From Virgibacillus necropolis (GTDB lineage: Bacteria; Bacillota; Bacilli; Bacillales; Amphibacillaceae), in assembly GCF_002224365.1 (NCBI RefSeq), contig NZ_CP022437.1:1922001-1986000 (forward strand): 64,000 bases of DNA, in the 5' to 3' direction. Below, piece by piece: positions 9,047-19,282 of this stretch. Numbering within the stretch: the stretch's first letter is position 1; each line of letters starts with the position of its first letter. A program made the translations under genes and the position numbers. The notes under the pieces were generated by a model, which saw only the letters and a list, made by a program, of their open reading frames with translations, searched no databases and had not been told where the DNA came from.

Positions 9047-11689
9047 ATGGAACAATTATCATCTGCTGACGTAAGACAAATGTTTATTGACTTCTTTATA
9101 GAAAAAGGACATCGTGTGGAGCCAAGTGCATCACTAGTACCAAATGAAGATCCCACACTGTTGTGGATTAATAGTGGTGTTGCTACATTGAAAAAATACT
9201 TTGATGGACGCGTAATACCGGAAAATCCACGATTGGTAAATGCGCAAAAGTCGATTCGGACGAACGATATTGAAAATGTTGGTTTTACTGCACGTCACCA
9301 TACATTCTTTGAAATGCTCGGAAATTTTTCAATTGGTGATTACTTTAAAAAAGAAGCAATTGAATGGGGTTGGGAATTTTTAACGAGTGATAAATGGATA
9401 GGATTTGATCCAGAACTTTTAGCGGTAACCGTTCATCCAGAGGACGATGAAGCATTTGACATTTGGTTAAAGGACATTCAGATACCAGAAGAACGGATTA
9501 TCCGTTTAGAAGAAAATTTCTGGGATATCGGAGAAGGGCCAAGTGGACCAAATACAGAAATTTTCTATGATCGTGGGGAAAAGTATGGTAATGATCCAAA
9601 TGACCCGGAATTGTATCCAGGTGGAGAAAATGACCGGTACCTGGAAATATGGAATTTAGTATTTTCACAGTTTAATCACAATCCTGATGACACGTATACA
9701 CCATTACCAAAGAAAAATATTGATACAGGTATGGGACTAGAACGAATGATTTGTGTAATCCAGGATACCCCAACAAACTTTGAAACAGACCTATTTATGC
9801 CAATCATCAAAGAAGCAGAGGAATTTGCTAATGTAACGTATGGCAAAAGTAGTGAAAGTGATACCGCCTTTAAGGTAATTGCTGATCATATTCGGACCGT
9901 TACATTTGCTATCGGGGATAGTGCAATTCCTTCAAATGAGGGACGCGGCTATGTATTACGTAGATTGTTACGTCGAGCAGTTCGCTTTGCGAAACAAATT
10001 GGTATTGAAAAGCCATTCATGTATAAATTGGTTCCAATAGTAGGCGAAATCATGAAGGACTTTTATCCAGAGGTTTTAAAACAACAAGAACATATACAAA
10101 AGGTTGTCAAATTGGAAGAAGAACGTTTTCATGAAACATTGCATGATGGATTAGAGATACTTAATCATATTATAAATGAAGAGAAAGCTAAAGGGAGTAA
10201 AGTATTTCCAGGTAAAGAAGTTTTTCGCTTATATGACACTTATGGTTTTCCTAAGGAATTAACAGAGGAATATGTAGAGGAAGAAGGCTTCACAATTGAT
10301 GAGCAGGCTTTCGAAAAAGAAATGCAAAATCAACGTGACCGAGCTCGAAATGCACGACAAAAGGTTGATTCCATGCATGTTCAAGATGAAATCCTCAGCA
10401 AAGTAGATCATGCAAGTGATTTTGTTGGATATAATCACATTGAAACACAAACTACTATTACGCAGATGATTATCGGTAAAGAATTTGTTAATACGTTGAA
10501 AGCTGGGGATGAAGCGTTTGTATTTTTGCAAGAAACGCCATTTTATGCAGAGAGTGGTGGACAGGTTGCAGATAAAGGATGGATCTACACTGGAAATGCT
10601 TCCATGTATGTAGAAGATGTTCAAAAGGCACCTAAGGGGCAACATATTCATCGTGTTGTAGTAAAAGAGGGGGATTTTCAGCTTGAAGATCAAGTCTCAG
10701 CTACTGTAGATCGTAATTTCCGTAATGCTATTATTAAAAATCACACGGCTACACACTTGTTACATCAGGCTTTAAAAGACGTTCTAGGAGACCATGTTAA
10801 TCAAGCAGGATCGCTAGTGACGCCTGAAAGATTACGTTTTGACTTTTCCCACTTTGGTTCCATTTCAGATGAAGAAATAAAGCAGATTGAAACAAAGGTT
10901 AATGAAAAAATTTGGATGTCGCTACCACTTTTAATTGAACATAAAAAAATTAATGAAGCAAAAGAAATGGGTGCAATGGCCTTATTCGGCGAGAAATATG
11001 GCGATATTGTTCGGGTTGTTCAAGTTAGCGACTATAGTATCGAGCTTTGTGGTGGGTGTCATGTAAAGAATACAGCTGAAATTGGTTTATTTAAAATCAT
11101 GAATGAAACTGGAATTGGAGCGGGCACACGTCGCATTGAAGCAGTTTCTAGTAAACATGCTTACCATTTTATTAATAAAAAAATGGGAACACTAAAAATG
11201 ACAGGGCAATTATTAAAAACCAATCAAGAAGATGTACCTGAAAAAATTAAAGGAATGTTTAACGATATAAAGATAATGCAGAAAGAAAATGAATCTTTAC
11301 GTGCGAAGCTTTCTAATCTTGAAGCATCATCGATTCTAGAGGAAGTAAAAAATGTTAATTCGGTACCTTTATTAGCAGAAAAAGTGAATGTGAAGGATAT
11401 GAATCAATTGCGTGGAATGGTAGACGATATTAAACAAAAACTAGGAACTGGTATGATCCTATTAGCTACGGATAACGATGGAAAGGTCCAATTAGCTGCA
11501 GGTGTATCAAAGGATTTAATTGAAAAAGGTTTACATGCTGGTAAATTAATTAAAGGAGCTGCACAGCTTTGTGGTGGAGGCGGTGGAGGCCGTCCAGACA
11601 TGGCCCAAGCAGGTGGGAAAGACCCAAGTAAAATTAATGACGCCCTAGCATACGCTACTAATTATGTAAAAGAAACATTAAAAAACTAG
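9047..11689 (+). CDS. alaS: alanine--tRNA ligase
   Basis: Class II aminoacyl-tRNA synthetase of 880 residues, the usual bacterial length. The N-terminal catalytic domain begins with the family's [10 protein letters not shown] and [14 protein letters not shown] signatures. The editing domain carries zinc ligands HTATHLLH (about residues 566-570) and CGGCH (about 667-671). The C-Ala domain ends with a glycine-rich [15 protein letters not shown] segment. The ribosome site is AGGAGG. Expression is predicted to be controlled by the alanine T-box upstream. Confidence 0.97.
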   Translation: MEQLSSADVRQMFIDFFIEKGHRVEPSASLVPNEDPTLLWINSGVATLKKYFDGRVIPENPRLVNAQKSIRTNDIENVGFTARHHTFFEMLGNFSIGDYFKKEAIEWGWEFLTSDKWIGFDPELLAVTVHPEDDEAFDIWLKDIQIPEERIIRLEENFWDIGEGPSGPNTEIFYDRGEKYGNDPNDPELYPGGENDRYLEIWNLVFSQFNHNPDDTYTPLPKKNIDTGMGLERMICVIQDTPTNFETDLFMPIIKEAEEFANVTYGKSSESDTAFKVIADHIRTVTFAIGDSAIPSNEGRGYVLRRLLRRAVRFAKQIGIEKPFMYKLVPIVGEIMKDFYPEVLKQQEHIQKVVKLEEERFHETLHDGLEILNHIINEEKAKGSKVFPGKEVFRLYDTYGFPKELTEEYVEEEGFTIDEQAFEKEMQNQRDRARNARQKVDSMHVQDEILSKVDHASDFVGYNHIETQTTITQMIIGKEFVNTLKAGDEAFVFLQETPFYAESGGQVADKGWIYTGNASMYVEDVQKAPKGQHIHRVVVKEGDFQLEDQVSATVDRNFRNAIIKNHTATHLLHQALKDVLGDHVNQAGSLVTPERLRFDFSHFGSISDEEIKQIETKVNEKIWMSLPLLIEHKKINEAKEMGAMALFGEKYGDIVRVVQVSDYSIELCGGCHVKNTAEIGLFKIMNETGIGAGTRRIEAVSSKHAYHFINKKMGTLKMTGQLLKTNQEDVPEKIKGMFNDIKIMQKENESLRAKLSNLEASSILEEVKNVNSVPLLAEKVNVKDMNQLRGMVDDIKQKLGTGMILLATDNDGKVQLAAGVSKDLIEKGLHAGKLIKGAAQLCGGGGGGRPDMAQAGGKDPSKINDALAYATNYVKETLKN

Positions 11690-11784
11690 TTATTAGGTAT
11701 TTATGATAGTAAAAAAAGATATAATAATAATTACAAACATGTTAATATGATAGAAGAAGCCAAAACCTGGAATGAGGTGTCACT

Positions 11785-12048
11785 ATGAGCTCTATTGATA
11801 AGACAATGAAATTTAATTTTTCGGAAGAACCATTTGATCAGGATATTAAAGAAATTCTGTTCACAGTCCACGGGGCACTTAAGGAAAAAGGGTATAATCC
11901 GATTAATCAAATTGTGGGTTATTTATTATCTGGTGACCCTGCGTATATCCCAAGACACAATGATGCGCGAAATTTAATTCGGAAGCTTGAAAGAGACGAG
12001 TTAATTGAAGAATTGGTTAAATTTTATTTAGAACATCAAGAGGAATAG
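11785..12048 (+). CDS. ireB: IreB family regulatory phosphoprotein (UPF0297)
   Basis: An 87-residue protein with the family signature KFNF near the N-terminus followed by [18 protein letters not shown] and [15 protein letters not shown]. In Enterococcus, IreB is phosphorylated by the PASTA kinase IreK and negatively affects cephalosporin resistance; in B. subtilis (YrzL) the role is less clear. It is followed after 3 bases by ruvX and then the DUF1292 gene, a triad conserved in Firmicutes. The kinase link here is inferred from the family only. Confidence 0.88.
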   Translation: MSSIDKTMKFNFSEEPFDQDIKEILFTVHGALKEKGYNPINQIVGYLLSGDPAYIPRHNDARNLIRKLERDELIEELVKFYLEHQEE

Positions 12049-12051
12049 TAA

Positions 12052-12465
12052 ATGAAAATAATAGGGTTAGATGTTGGTTCAAAAACGATAGGCGTTGCTG
12101 TTAGTGATGCACTAGGCTGGACAGCACAAGGTATTACAACTATCAAATGGAATGAGAATGATCGAAAGTCGGCCGACGCGGAATTGAAAGCAATTATTGA
12201 GAAGCATGAAGCTGAAAAGATAGTGATCGGCCTTCCAAAACACATGAATGGAGACATAGGTGAACGAGGAGAAGCATCTATTGCATATGCTAAACATGTG
12301 GAAAAGGTACACAACATACCAACAGACCTATGGGATGAGCGATTAACAACAGTAGCTGCTGAGCGGATTCTTATAGAAGCAGATATGAGTAGAAAAAAAA
12401 GAAAGAAAGTAATTGATAAAATGGCGGCTGTAATGATTTTGCAGGGTTATTTAGATAAAAAATAA
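12052..12465 (+). CDS. ruvX: Holliday junction resolvase RuvX / pre-16S rRNA nuclease YqgF
   Basis: A 137-residue RNase H-like fold protein. The N-terminal catalytic aspartate is in [15 protein letters not shown], the second acidic site in [11 protein letters not shown], and the C-terminal one in LWDERLTT. The family is linked to 16S rRNA 5' maturation in E. coli and to Holliday junction cleavage by homology; which activity dominates here is unknown. It lies 3 bases after ireB, so the two are probably translationally coupled. Confidence 0.92.
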   Translation: MKIIGLDVGSKTIGVAVSDALGWTAQGITTIKWNENDRKSADAELKAIIEKHEAEKIVIGLPKHMNGDIGERGEASIAYAKHVEKVHNIPTDLWDERLTTVAAERILIEADMSRKKRKKVIDKMAAVMILQGYLDKK

Positions 12466-12481
12466 TTGAAGGAGTGACGGA

Positions 12482-12769
12482 ATGGCACTAGATGAAAAAG
12501 AACGCATTGTAATACCAGATGAAAATGGAGAAGAACATTTATTTGAGGTATTATTTACATTTGATGCTGATGAAACAGAACAATCGTATATTGCAGTAGT
12601 ACCTGTCGAACAAAAAGATGACGAAGAAGTAGAAGTTTACGCTTTTCGTTATGAAGAAAAAGACGCAGATGATAATGATTTGTCTCTATTCCCAATTGAG
12701 TCTGACGAGGAATGGGAAATGGTTGAAGAAATGTTAAATACGCTTGCGGATGAGGAAATGGAGCAGTAA
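12482..12769 (+). CDS. DUF1292 domain-containing protein (YrzB-like)
   Basis: A very acidic 95-residue protein (many Glu and Asp) with the DUF1292 pattern: an IVIPDENGEEHLFEVLFTF strand pair, then YAFRYEE and a C-terminal EEWEMVEEMLN helix. It is the third member of the ireB-ruvX-yrzB cluster. Its function is unknown. GGAGTG is 6-8 bases before the ATG, and two hairpin terminators follow it. Confidence 0.85.
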   Translation: MALDEKERIVIPDENGEEHLFEVLFTFDADETEQSYIAVVPVEQKDDEEVEVYAFRYEEKDADDNDLSLFPIESDEEWEMVEEMLNTLADEEMEQ

Positions 12770-12790
12770 GGATTAAAATTAAGGTATAAC

Positions 12791-12823
12791 AAAAGCTGGT
12801 GTCTGTTGGACATCGGCTTTTTT
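12791..12823 (+). terminator. terminator of the alaS/ireB-ruvX-DUF1292 cluster
   Basis: Stem AAAAGC...GCTTTT with wobble-paired inner arms around a TGTT loop, followed by six T residues. Confidence 0.8.
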
Positions 12824-12863
12824 ATGTATATAAAAGATTTTTAAGTAAGTCAGCCAGTATAAG

Positions 12864-12909
12864 AAAACTCGGCATTCGCTAGTAAAGACGAGGCGAATCC
12901 CGAGTTTTT
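12864..12909. terminator. second hairpin with A and T flanks (possibly bidirectional)
   Basis: AAAACTCGG (12864-12872) pairs with CCGAGTTTT, and inner ATTCGC pairs with GCGAAT. The inner sequence resembles a hairpin near 8578-8612, so it may also be a small repeat. Confidence 0.55.
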
Positions 12910-13004
12910 AAACGATTTTCGACACTAAAAAACCTAATTCGCTTTAAATCATAGATATTCTAGCGAGTTTTTAGTATAATATAGCGGACGAAAGGAGTTA
13001 GTTT

Positions 13005-14123
13005 ATGTTCAAGAAGAAAGGGCCAGGCAGTTATACGGACAACCTAATAAAGCGAAATGAAGATGCAAAATCTGTTCGTAAAATTGTGACGATTGTTATC
13101 ATATCGTTAATTTTAATTCTCCTGGTAGGGGGAATATCTGGATATATGTATGTTAAATCAGCACTTCAACCAGTAAATCCTGAAAGTGAAAAAGAACTTA
13201 AAGTTGAAATCCCAATGGGGTCTTCTACGTCTGATATAGCGTCAATCTTGGAAAGTGAAGGAATTATTAAGGATGCACGTGTATTTCGCTTTTACATAAA
13301 ATTTAAAAATGAATCAAATTTCCAAGCAGGTAATTACACGTTTTCTCCTTCCATGACATTAGATGAAATAATAGAATCACTAAAAAGTGGAAAGGTTTTA
13401 GAAGAACCAAAATATAATGTTACAATTCCAGAAGGTAAAACAATTAATCAAATGGCGGAGATTTTCTCAAAACAATTATCGTTTAGTAAAAAAGACTTTT
13501 TAAATAAAGTGAATAATGTAGATTATATTGAGTCATTAATCGAAAAACATCCATCAATATTAACAAAGGAAATTTTGAATCCAGATATTCGTACACCTTT
13601 GGAAGGATACTTATTTGCTGCTACCTACAATTTTTATGATGAAAAGCCTAATGTAGAAGCTGTCGTCAAAAAAATGTTAGACAAGACCGTTAAAGTAGTC
13701 ACACCACATTTAGATGATATCTCGGCACAGGATCTTACCGTGCATGAAGCGTTGACGATGGCATCTTTATTGGAAAATGAAGCAAAAACATTTGAACAAC
13801 GTAAGAAAATCGCTGGTGTTTTTTACAATCGTTTAGAAGAGGGTATGCCTCTGCAAACAGATCCTACCGTATTATATGCTCTAGGGGGTCACAAGGAAAA
13901 GGTCTTATTAAAAGATTTAAAAGTAGAGTCTCCATATAACACATATCACATAAATAAATTACCAATAGGACCTATTTCAAATTTTGCTGAAAGTTCTTTA
14001 AAGGCAGCTCTTAACCCAGAGGAATCCAAAAATCTCTTTTTCCTCCATGACAGTAAAGGAAATATTCACTATTCAGAAACCTACGAGAAACATTTGCAGT
14101 TAAAAGAAAAGTATATAAACTAG
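13005..14123 (+). CDS. mltG: endolytic transglycosylase MltG
   Basis: A membrane-anchored murein lytic enzyme of 372 residues that cleaves nascent glycan strands. One N-terminal transmembrane helix (about residues 30-50) follows a basic cytoplasmic tail. A LysM-like segment precedes the YceG domain. The conserved active-site region is ASLLENEAK (about residues 252-260), followed by FYNRLEEGMPLQTDPTVLYALG. The B. subtilis counterpart is yrrL in the same place. It probably has its own promoter, since a TATAAT is seen at 12975. Confidence 0.93.
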   Translation: MFKKKGPGSYTDNLIKRNEDAKSVRKIVTIVIISLILILLVGGISGYMYVKSALQPVNPESEKELKVEIPMGSSTSDIASILESEGIIKDARVFRFYIKFKNESNFQAGNYTFSPSMTLDEIIESLKSGKVLEEPKYNVTIPEGKTINQMAEIFSKQLSFSKKDFLNKVNNVDYIESLIEKHPSILTKEILNPDIRTPLEGYLFAATYNFYDEKPNVEAVVKKMLDKTVKVVTPHLDDISAQDLTVHEALTMASLLENEAKTFEQRKKIAGVFYNRLEEGMPLQTDPTVLYALGGHKEKVLLKDLKVESPYNTYHINKLPIGPISNFAESSLKAALNPEESKNLFFLHDSKGNIHYSETYEKHLQLKEKYIN

Positions 14124-14161
14124 ATTAGGAAACAGATTACGTATGGGCTAGGGGATTAAAT

Positions 14162-14200
14162 TTGGAAGTGTGGATGAAAATTCACATTTCCCATTTTTTT
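14162..14200 (+). terminator. terminator after mltG
   Basis: GGAAGTGTG pairs imperfectly with CACATTTCC, and the hairpin is followed by a run of eight T residues. Confidence 0.7.
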
Positions 14201-14235
14201 TGAAAGCAAAAAAAGTATAAAGTTTTGGCGATTAT

Positions 14236-14356
14236 CTGTCTAGCTCCAGCGCCTAGACACTCGAGACATAAGCAGCTCGCTTCCGTGTGAGCAAAGCACT
14301 CACACTGCACCGCTCTGCTTATGCTTGTCGTGTCTTTCAAGGCGCTTGCGCTTTTC
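14236..14356. repeat. palindromic intergenic repeat, family C
   Basis: Nested inverted repeats lie over about 120 bases: AGCGCC/GGCGCT outermost, then GACAC/GTGTC, CATAAGCAG/CTGCTTATG, and GTGTGAG/CTCACAC around a short loop. No protein is encoded. The element begins with TCTAGCTCCAGCGC, whose complement resembles the GCTGGAGCTAGAC end of the element at 18724-19037. Confidence 0.85.
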
Positions 14357-14386
14357 TTATTAACTGGATAAAAAGGAGCAATTGAC

Positions 14387-15025
14387 ATGAATGATGACCT
14401 GTTGAACCAATATTTACTTGGAACAATACCAGCAAGTGAAGAATGGGTAAGTAAATTAGAATTATACGCAAAAGAACATCATGTACCCATTATGGATCCG
14501 GTAAGTATGCATTTTTTGCAACAACTTATTCGAATTCATGAACCAGCCCATATTTTGGAGATAGGTACAGCAATTGGTTATTCAGCTTTACGAATGCTTC
14601 AAGCAAATCCAAATGCATTTATTACGACTATAGAACGTGACGCGGAACGTTTTAATTATGCGTTAGATGAAATTAAATCACAAGATAAATTAGAGCGGAT
14701 TAATGTGGTATATGGTGATGCCCTTGAAGTAGCTGAAAAGATAACCGGCCAATCCTCCTTCGATTTGATGTTTATTGATGCAGCTAAGGGCCAATATAAA
14801 CGACTTTTTGAATTATATAGCCCTTCCATCCAAAAAGGTGGATTAATTATATCTGATAATGTATTATTCAAAGGGTATGTTGCGAACCCTAGCGATGATA
14901 ATCCGCGATCCACAAAAATTGCAAACAAAATTAAAAATTATAATAATTGGTTAATAAACAATGAGAACTTTCATACAACGATTGTTCCGATTGGCGATGG
15001 AATAGCCATAAGCATCAAAAGATAG
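14387..15025 (+). CDS. trmR: O-methyltransferase, TrmR-like (tRNA 5-hydroxyuridine methyltransferase)
   Basis: A 212-residue class I SAM methyltransferase with motif [16 protein letters not shown], an acidic IERD motif II and [10 protein letters not shown]. subtilis TrmR (YrrM) makes 5-methoxyuridine at tRNA position 34 and lies between mltG and udk, as here. The two hydroxylation genes that follow it in B. subtilis (trhP1/trhP2, yrrN/yrrO) are absent, so the 5-hydroxyuridine substrate must come from elsewhere. Other O-methyltransferase substrates cannot be excluded by sequence alone. Confidence 0.83.
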   Translation: MNDDLLNQYLLGTIPASEEWVSKLELYAKEHHVPIMDPVSMHFLQQLIRIHEPAHILEIGTAIGYSALRMLQANPNAFITTIERDAERFNYALDEIKSQDKLERINVVYGDALEVAEKITGQSSFDLMFIDAAKGQYKRLFELYSPSIQKGGLIISDNVLFKGYVANPSDDNPRSTKIANKIKNYNNWLINNENFHTTIVPIGDGIAISIKR

Positions 15026-15048
15026 AGTCAAAAGGAGTGCACAGAAAT

Positions 15049-15687
15049 ATGCGAGACAAGCCAGTAGTTATTGGAGTGGCTGGAGGTAGTGGAAGTGGTA
15101 AAACTACAGTTACACGGTCTATATGTAAACGATTCTCTGACAAAACAATTCTTGTGATTGAACAGGACTATTATTATAAAGATCAAAGCCACCTGCCTTT
15201 TGAAGAACGATTAAATACGAATTATGATCATCCCCTAGCATTTGATAATGATCTTTTAATTGATCATTTAAACTACTTAATGAATAAAGAGTCGATTGAA
15301 AAACCGATCTATGATTATAAAATGCACACACGTTCAGAGGAATCTGTTGTGGTGGAGCCAAAAGAAGTAATTATTTTAGAGGGAATTTTAATTTTAGAGG
15401 ATCCACGTTTAGTTGATCTGATGGATATAAAGGTTTTTGTTGATACCGATGCAGACATTCGAATTATACGCAGAATGATGCGCGATATTAAAGATCGTGG
15501 AAGGTCACTTGACTCCGTAATTGATCAATATGTAAATAATGTTCGCCCTATGCATTTACAATTTGTTGAGCCAACAAAGCGGTATGCTGATATTATCATC
15601 CCTGAAGGTGGACAAAATCATGTGGCTATTGATATAATGGCTACTAAAATTGAAAACATATTGGCGAAAAATCACACAAAGCAATAG
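15049..15687 (+). CDS. udk: uridine kinase
   Basis: Phosphorylates uridine and cytidine in pyrimidine salvage. It is 212 residues long with P-loop GGSGSGKTT near residue 13, the lid region RDIKDRGRS, and the conserved YDHPLAFD substrate-binding segment. The ATG at 15049 gives the normal length; an in-frame GTG at 15037 is part of the AAAGGAG(TG) ribosome site. It starts 23 bases after trmR. A GC hairpin near 15774 probably ends the transcript. Confidence 0.95.
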   Translation: MRDKPVVIGVAGGSGSGKTTVTRSICKRFSDKTILVIEQDYYYKDQSHLPFEERLNTNYDHPLAFDNDLLIDHLNYLMNKESIEKPIYDYKMHTRSEESVVVEPKEVIILEGILILEDPRLVDLMDIKVFVDTDADIRIIRRMMRDIKDRGRSLDSVIDQYVNNVRPMHLQFVEPTKRYADIIIPEGGQNHVAIDIMATKIENILAKNHTKQ

Positions 15688-15773
15688 TGGGTAATGGAAC
15701 TAGAAATAGTGAAAAAGTATTGAAAATTTAAATAGAATCTGCCATATTAGGATTAGAACATATTTATTTTATC

Positions 15774-15803
15774 GGGCACACAATCCAGTGTTGCTCATTT
15801 TTA
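15774..15803 (+). terminator. probable terminator between udk and greA
   Basis: GGGCACAC pairs with GTGTTGCTC (one bulge) and is followed by ATTTTTA. Confidence 0.5.
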
Positions 15804-15842
15804 TATGTTGTTTCTTATTGTAGATAAAAAGGAGTGTTTTTA

Positions 15843-16319
15843 ATGGCTGTAGAGAAAAGCTATTATATGACTGAAGAGGGAAAATCGAAGTTAGAGAAAG
15901 AATTACATCATTTAAAAACAGAACGCAGACAAGAGGTAGTAGAACGTATCAAAGTGGCTCGTGACTTTGGGGATCTTTCTGAGAATTCAGAATATGACGC
16001 GGCTAAGGATGATCAAGCTTTTGTAGAATCGCGTATTTCTCAAGTGGAAAAAATGATTCGTAATGCAGTAATTATAGAAAATGATAACGATAATCCAGAC
16101 ATCGTTTCACTTGGTAAATCTGTAACATTTCAAGAATTACCAAGCGGAGAAGAAGAGACATATACAATTGTCGGTAGTGCAGAAGCTGACCCATTTGACG
16201 GCAAAATTTCAAATGACTCTCCTATGGCAAAAAGCCTTTTAGGTCACCAAAAAGGTACAGAAGTAACAGTAGTAACGCCTGGTGGAGATATACAAGTTAA
16301 AATTGTTGGTGTGAATTAA
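15843..16319 (+). CDS. greA: transcription elongation factor GreA
   Basis: A 158-residue factor that stimulates cleavage of backtracked RNA by RNA polymerase. The N-terminal coiled coil includes the tip region [18 protein letters not shown], which carries the acidic residues that reach the polymerase active site. The C-terminal domain ends with [16 protein letters not shown]. The ATG at 15843 follows AAAAGGAGTG. It is monocistronic, closed by a strong hairpin. Confidence 0.96.
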   Translation: MAVEKSYYMTEEGKSKLEKELHHLKTERRQEVVERIKVARDFGDLSENSEYDAAKDDQAFVESRISQVEKMIRNAVIIENDNDNPDIVSLGKSVTFQELPSGEEETYTIVGSAEADPFDGKISNDSPMAKSLLGHQKGTEVTVVTPGGDIQVKIVGVN

Positions 16320-16334
16320 TATAACTGGGTATGT

Positions 16335-16364
16335 AAAGGCGAGATAAAGCTATCTCGCTTTTTC
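16335..16364 (+). terminator. greA terminator
   Basis: Perfect stem GCGAGATA/TATCTCGC around AAGC, followed by TTTTTC. Confidence 0.85.
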
Positions 16365-16370
16365 TATTTC

Positions 16371-16431
16371 TTAGAAAACTTGGCTTATCGCCAAGCCTTA
16401 ATGGTGAAAGTCTTAGTTGCACTTATGCAGT
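16371..16431. repeat. short hairpin repeat, family E (copy 1)
   Basis: A 60-base unit containing the perfect stem CTTGGC/GCCAAG. It matches, in inverted orientation and with few differences, the sequence at 48717-48773. Confidence 0.75.
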
Positions 16432-16557
16432 AAGAAAGGATTTATACTTCTTAACTGCTAAAAAAAATTAGTCAATATGGTTCATTTCTAGCTTTACGCA
16501 TTAAATAGAATAGAAAATATGATATTATAATAGCATGCGTGAGGGAGGGAATGTAAG

Positions 16558-17283
16558 ATGAAAGATCCTAATAAAAATTCAAGGATAGATAAATTTGACA
16601 AAAGACGAAAAAATACCAAATCTATTTCTCTTTTTCTAATTTTAGGTGGCATATTAATTATCTTTTTGCTTGGTCTATTTCTCTTTGGTGGGAATGAAGA
16701 AACAGATAGTGGACAACCTTCTACCGAATCAACGAGTGAAAAGAATGCAGGCGAAAGTAACGATGAAGCTACAAAAGATGAAACGAATAATGATGAAAAA
16801 ACATCTGATGAAAATAGTGAATCAACAAAAGATGATAGTACAAATTCAGGTGATTCGTCTGATGATCCTAATGCAGAAGATGAGCAAAGCAAAAAGAATG
16901 ATGATACCAAAACCGAAGAAAGTGAAGACAATAACGAACTAGAGAAAGAAACAGTTGAAGTGCCTGATGAGCCAAACGTGAAGGAAGCATATACTGCAAA
17001 TTGGAAGCCTATTGGAACAGAACAAGAAGGTCCACATACCACTCAATTTGATACAGAGACTCAAGACTGGAAAGAAATGGAAAAGGCTATACGCTTAGCT
17101 ACTGGTCTGCAAGAGGGAAATATGATAACTGAGATGATTGAGAATGGTGGAGATCAAAAAGTAATAGGAACTGTTACAGATCAGTCACAGGAGAATGTAT
17201 ATCAAGTAAATCTTACTTGGGTTGAAAACGAAGGTTGGAAACCAACAATGGTAAAAATACTAAAAGAAAATCCTTATGACTGA
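16558..17283 (+). CDS. yrrS: DUF1510 family protein (YrrS-like), membrane-anchored
   Basis: A 241-residue protein with a basic cytoplasmic start, one transmembrane helix (about residues 25-43), then a low-complexity acidic linker of Asp, Glu, Ser, Asn, Thr and Lys (about 48-140). A folded C-terminal domain follows with WKPIGTEQ, DWKEMEKAIRLATGL and NEGWKPTMVKIL, the DUF1510 pattern. The domain should lie outside the membrane. B. subtilis yrrS is co-expressed with the penicillin-binding protein gene pbpI in the forespore; pbpI is not present beside it here. Its function is unknown. Confidence 0.82.
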   Translation: MKDPNKNSRIDKFDKRRKNTKSISLFLILGGILIIFLLGLFLFGGNEETDSGQPSTESTSEKNAGESNDEATKDETNNDEKTSDENSESTKDDSTNSGDSSDDPNAEDEQSKKNDDTKTEESEDNNELEKETVEVPDEPNVKEAYTANWKPIGTEQEGPHTTQFDTETQDWKEMEKAIRLATGLQEGNMITEMIENGGDQKVIGTVTDQSQENVYQVNLTWVENEGWKPTMVKILKENPYD

Positions 17284-17315
17284 TATAAAGTTTAATTAAA
17301 AGCGGGGGCATATTA

Positions 17316-18005
17316 ATGACAATCGGAATAATTGGGGCGATGGACGAAGAGGTAGCGCTCTTAATAGAAAATATGTCAGAGAAGAAAGAACAAACAATTG
17401 CAAATTGCTTGTTTGTTACGGGGGAGATGAATGATAAACAAGTCGTTTTATTAAAATCGGGAATTGGGAAAGTTAATGCTGCAATGGCCACCACTATTCT
17501 TCATGAACGGTTTAATCCAGATTATGTTATAAATACAGGATCTGCTGGCGGATTCACACCAGAATTGGATATCGGGGATATTGTTGTGTCTTCTCAAGTT
17601 GTTCATCATGATGTGGATGTAACAGCATTTGATTATGCTTATGGACAAGTTCCAGGAATGCCTGCAATGTTTGCAGCAGATCCAAAACTTATTTCAATAG
17701 CTACAAATGCAGTTAAATCGCTCACTGTTGCTTCACGAGAAGGTATTATTGCAACAGCAGACACATTCATGGCGGACCCTGTCCATGTAAAACGTATAAA
17801 GGAAAAGTTTCCCGCCATGATTGCAGCGGAGATGGAAGCAGCCGCAGTAGCGCAGGTCTGTTTTCAATATGATAAGCCGTTTGTCATTATCCGGGCGCTT
17901 TCTGATATAGCAGGAAAGGAATCCTCCATATCATTTGATACATTCATAGAAAAGGCAGCAAAAAACGCAGCTAGCTTAATTATGAAGATGATTAAAGATC
18001 TATAA
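17316..18005 (+). CDS. mtnN: 5'-methylthioadenosine/S-adenosylhomocysteine nucleosidase
   Basis: Hydrolyses MTA and SAH to adenine plus the thioribose compounds, recycling products of SAM-dependent reactions. It is 229 residues with the family motifs GIIGAMDEEVALL, GSAGGF, EMEAAAVAQVC and the catalytic aspartate in ALSDIAG. In B. subtilis mtnN is followed by mccA-mccB for reverse transsulfuration; here it is followed by a terminator and no mcc genes, so its setting is reduced. Confidence 0.95.
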   Translation: MTIGIIGAMDEEVALLIENMSEKKEQTIANCLFVTGEMNDKQVVLLKSGIGKVNAAMATTILHERFNPDYVINTGSAGGFTPELDIGDIVVSSQVVHHDVDVTAFDYAYGQVPGMPAMFAADPKLISIATNAVKSLTVASREGIIATADTFMADPVHVKRIKEKFPAMIAAEMEAAAVAQVCFQYDKPFVIIRALSDIAGKESSISFDTFIEKAAKNAASLIMKMIKDL

Positions 18006-18020
18006 ACATTATTGTTTAAT

Positions 18021-18066
18021 AAAAGCCCTCCATTTCATGGTACAATCCATGTTGGAGGGACTTTTT
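18021..18066 (+). terminator. mtnN terminator
   Basis: AAAAGCCCTCCA and TGGAGGGACTTTT form the stem, with inner CATGG/CCATG, followed by T residues. Confidence 0.85.
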
Positions 18067-18146
18067 ATATACAAAGGTATTTAAATAAAACAAATCTTTA
18101 TATATACTTAAACCATTATGAGTAAAAACAATAGGAGGGTACTAAC

Positions 18147-18716
<570 letters not shown>

Positions 18717-18723
18717 GTTTTTC

Positions 18724-19037
18724 AAGAAAAGCGCAGGTGCCTGTTTAGCGACGTATGGACTGCGCCCGTGCAACACGGGTGGTTCGATTTTGCCGCGCAA
18801 AGCGGCGGTCTTAATCGAACATTCTCTGCAGGAGATTAGATGAACTTGACTTATCGCTCACAAAGGCGAAAGTCAAAGTGAATCTTATGCTGTGATGAAG
18901 TGAAAAGGAAACACGCACCTTCATAGGGGGTGTGCCGACCTGAGCACAAGCCCGCTTTTAGTCGGCCTTCCTTCTAACATCCGATGTTGACTTATCGTCC
19001 GGAGGTAAGGGAAGTCCACTAGTCGCTGGAGCTAGAC
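18724..19037. repeat. structured intergenic element, family B (copy 1)
   Basis: A 314-base non-coding element dense in hairpins: CCCGTG/CACGGG at 18765-18779, GTTCGATT/AATCGAAC at 18782-18820 enclosing CCGC/GCGG, ACTTGACTT/AAGTCAAAGT, and GCCGAC/GTCGGC. Its ends match those of the element at 49718-49978: AAGAAAAGCG and ACGTATGGACTG at the left, GGGAAGTCCACTAGT and AGCTAG at the right. Base composition is richer in GC than the neighbours. Confidence 0.8.
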
Positions 19038-19054
19038 AATAATTCTTACAAACA

Positions 19055-19094
19055 GGCTAATTTCTCAGTAAAACACTGATAAATTAGCCCCTTT
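19055..19094 (+). terminator. hairpin terminator after the B element
   Basis: GGCTAATTT (19055-19063) pairs with AAATTAGCC (19081-19089) and is followed by CCTTTTA. The remaining stretch 19095-19282 shows no gene or clear signal. Confidence 0.6.
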
Positions 19095-19282
19095 TATCTT
19101 CCAGTTACTTAACTTCATTGGTAAATGAGTGGGTGAAAAACATGTAAGAAGTGTTACATTTTAATAGCCGTATTTATCCTATATTTATTCTGGTTAGTGC
19201 TTTATGGTTAAGAATTGTTCTAGATGTATATGATACACTCCAAAAGATCACACGAGGATTCTTTTGAGGGTGATTAGTATAA

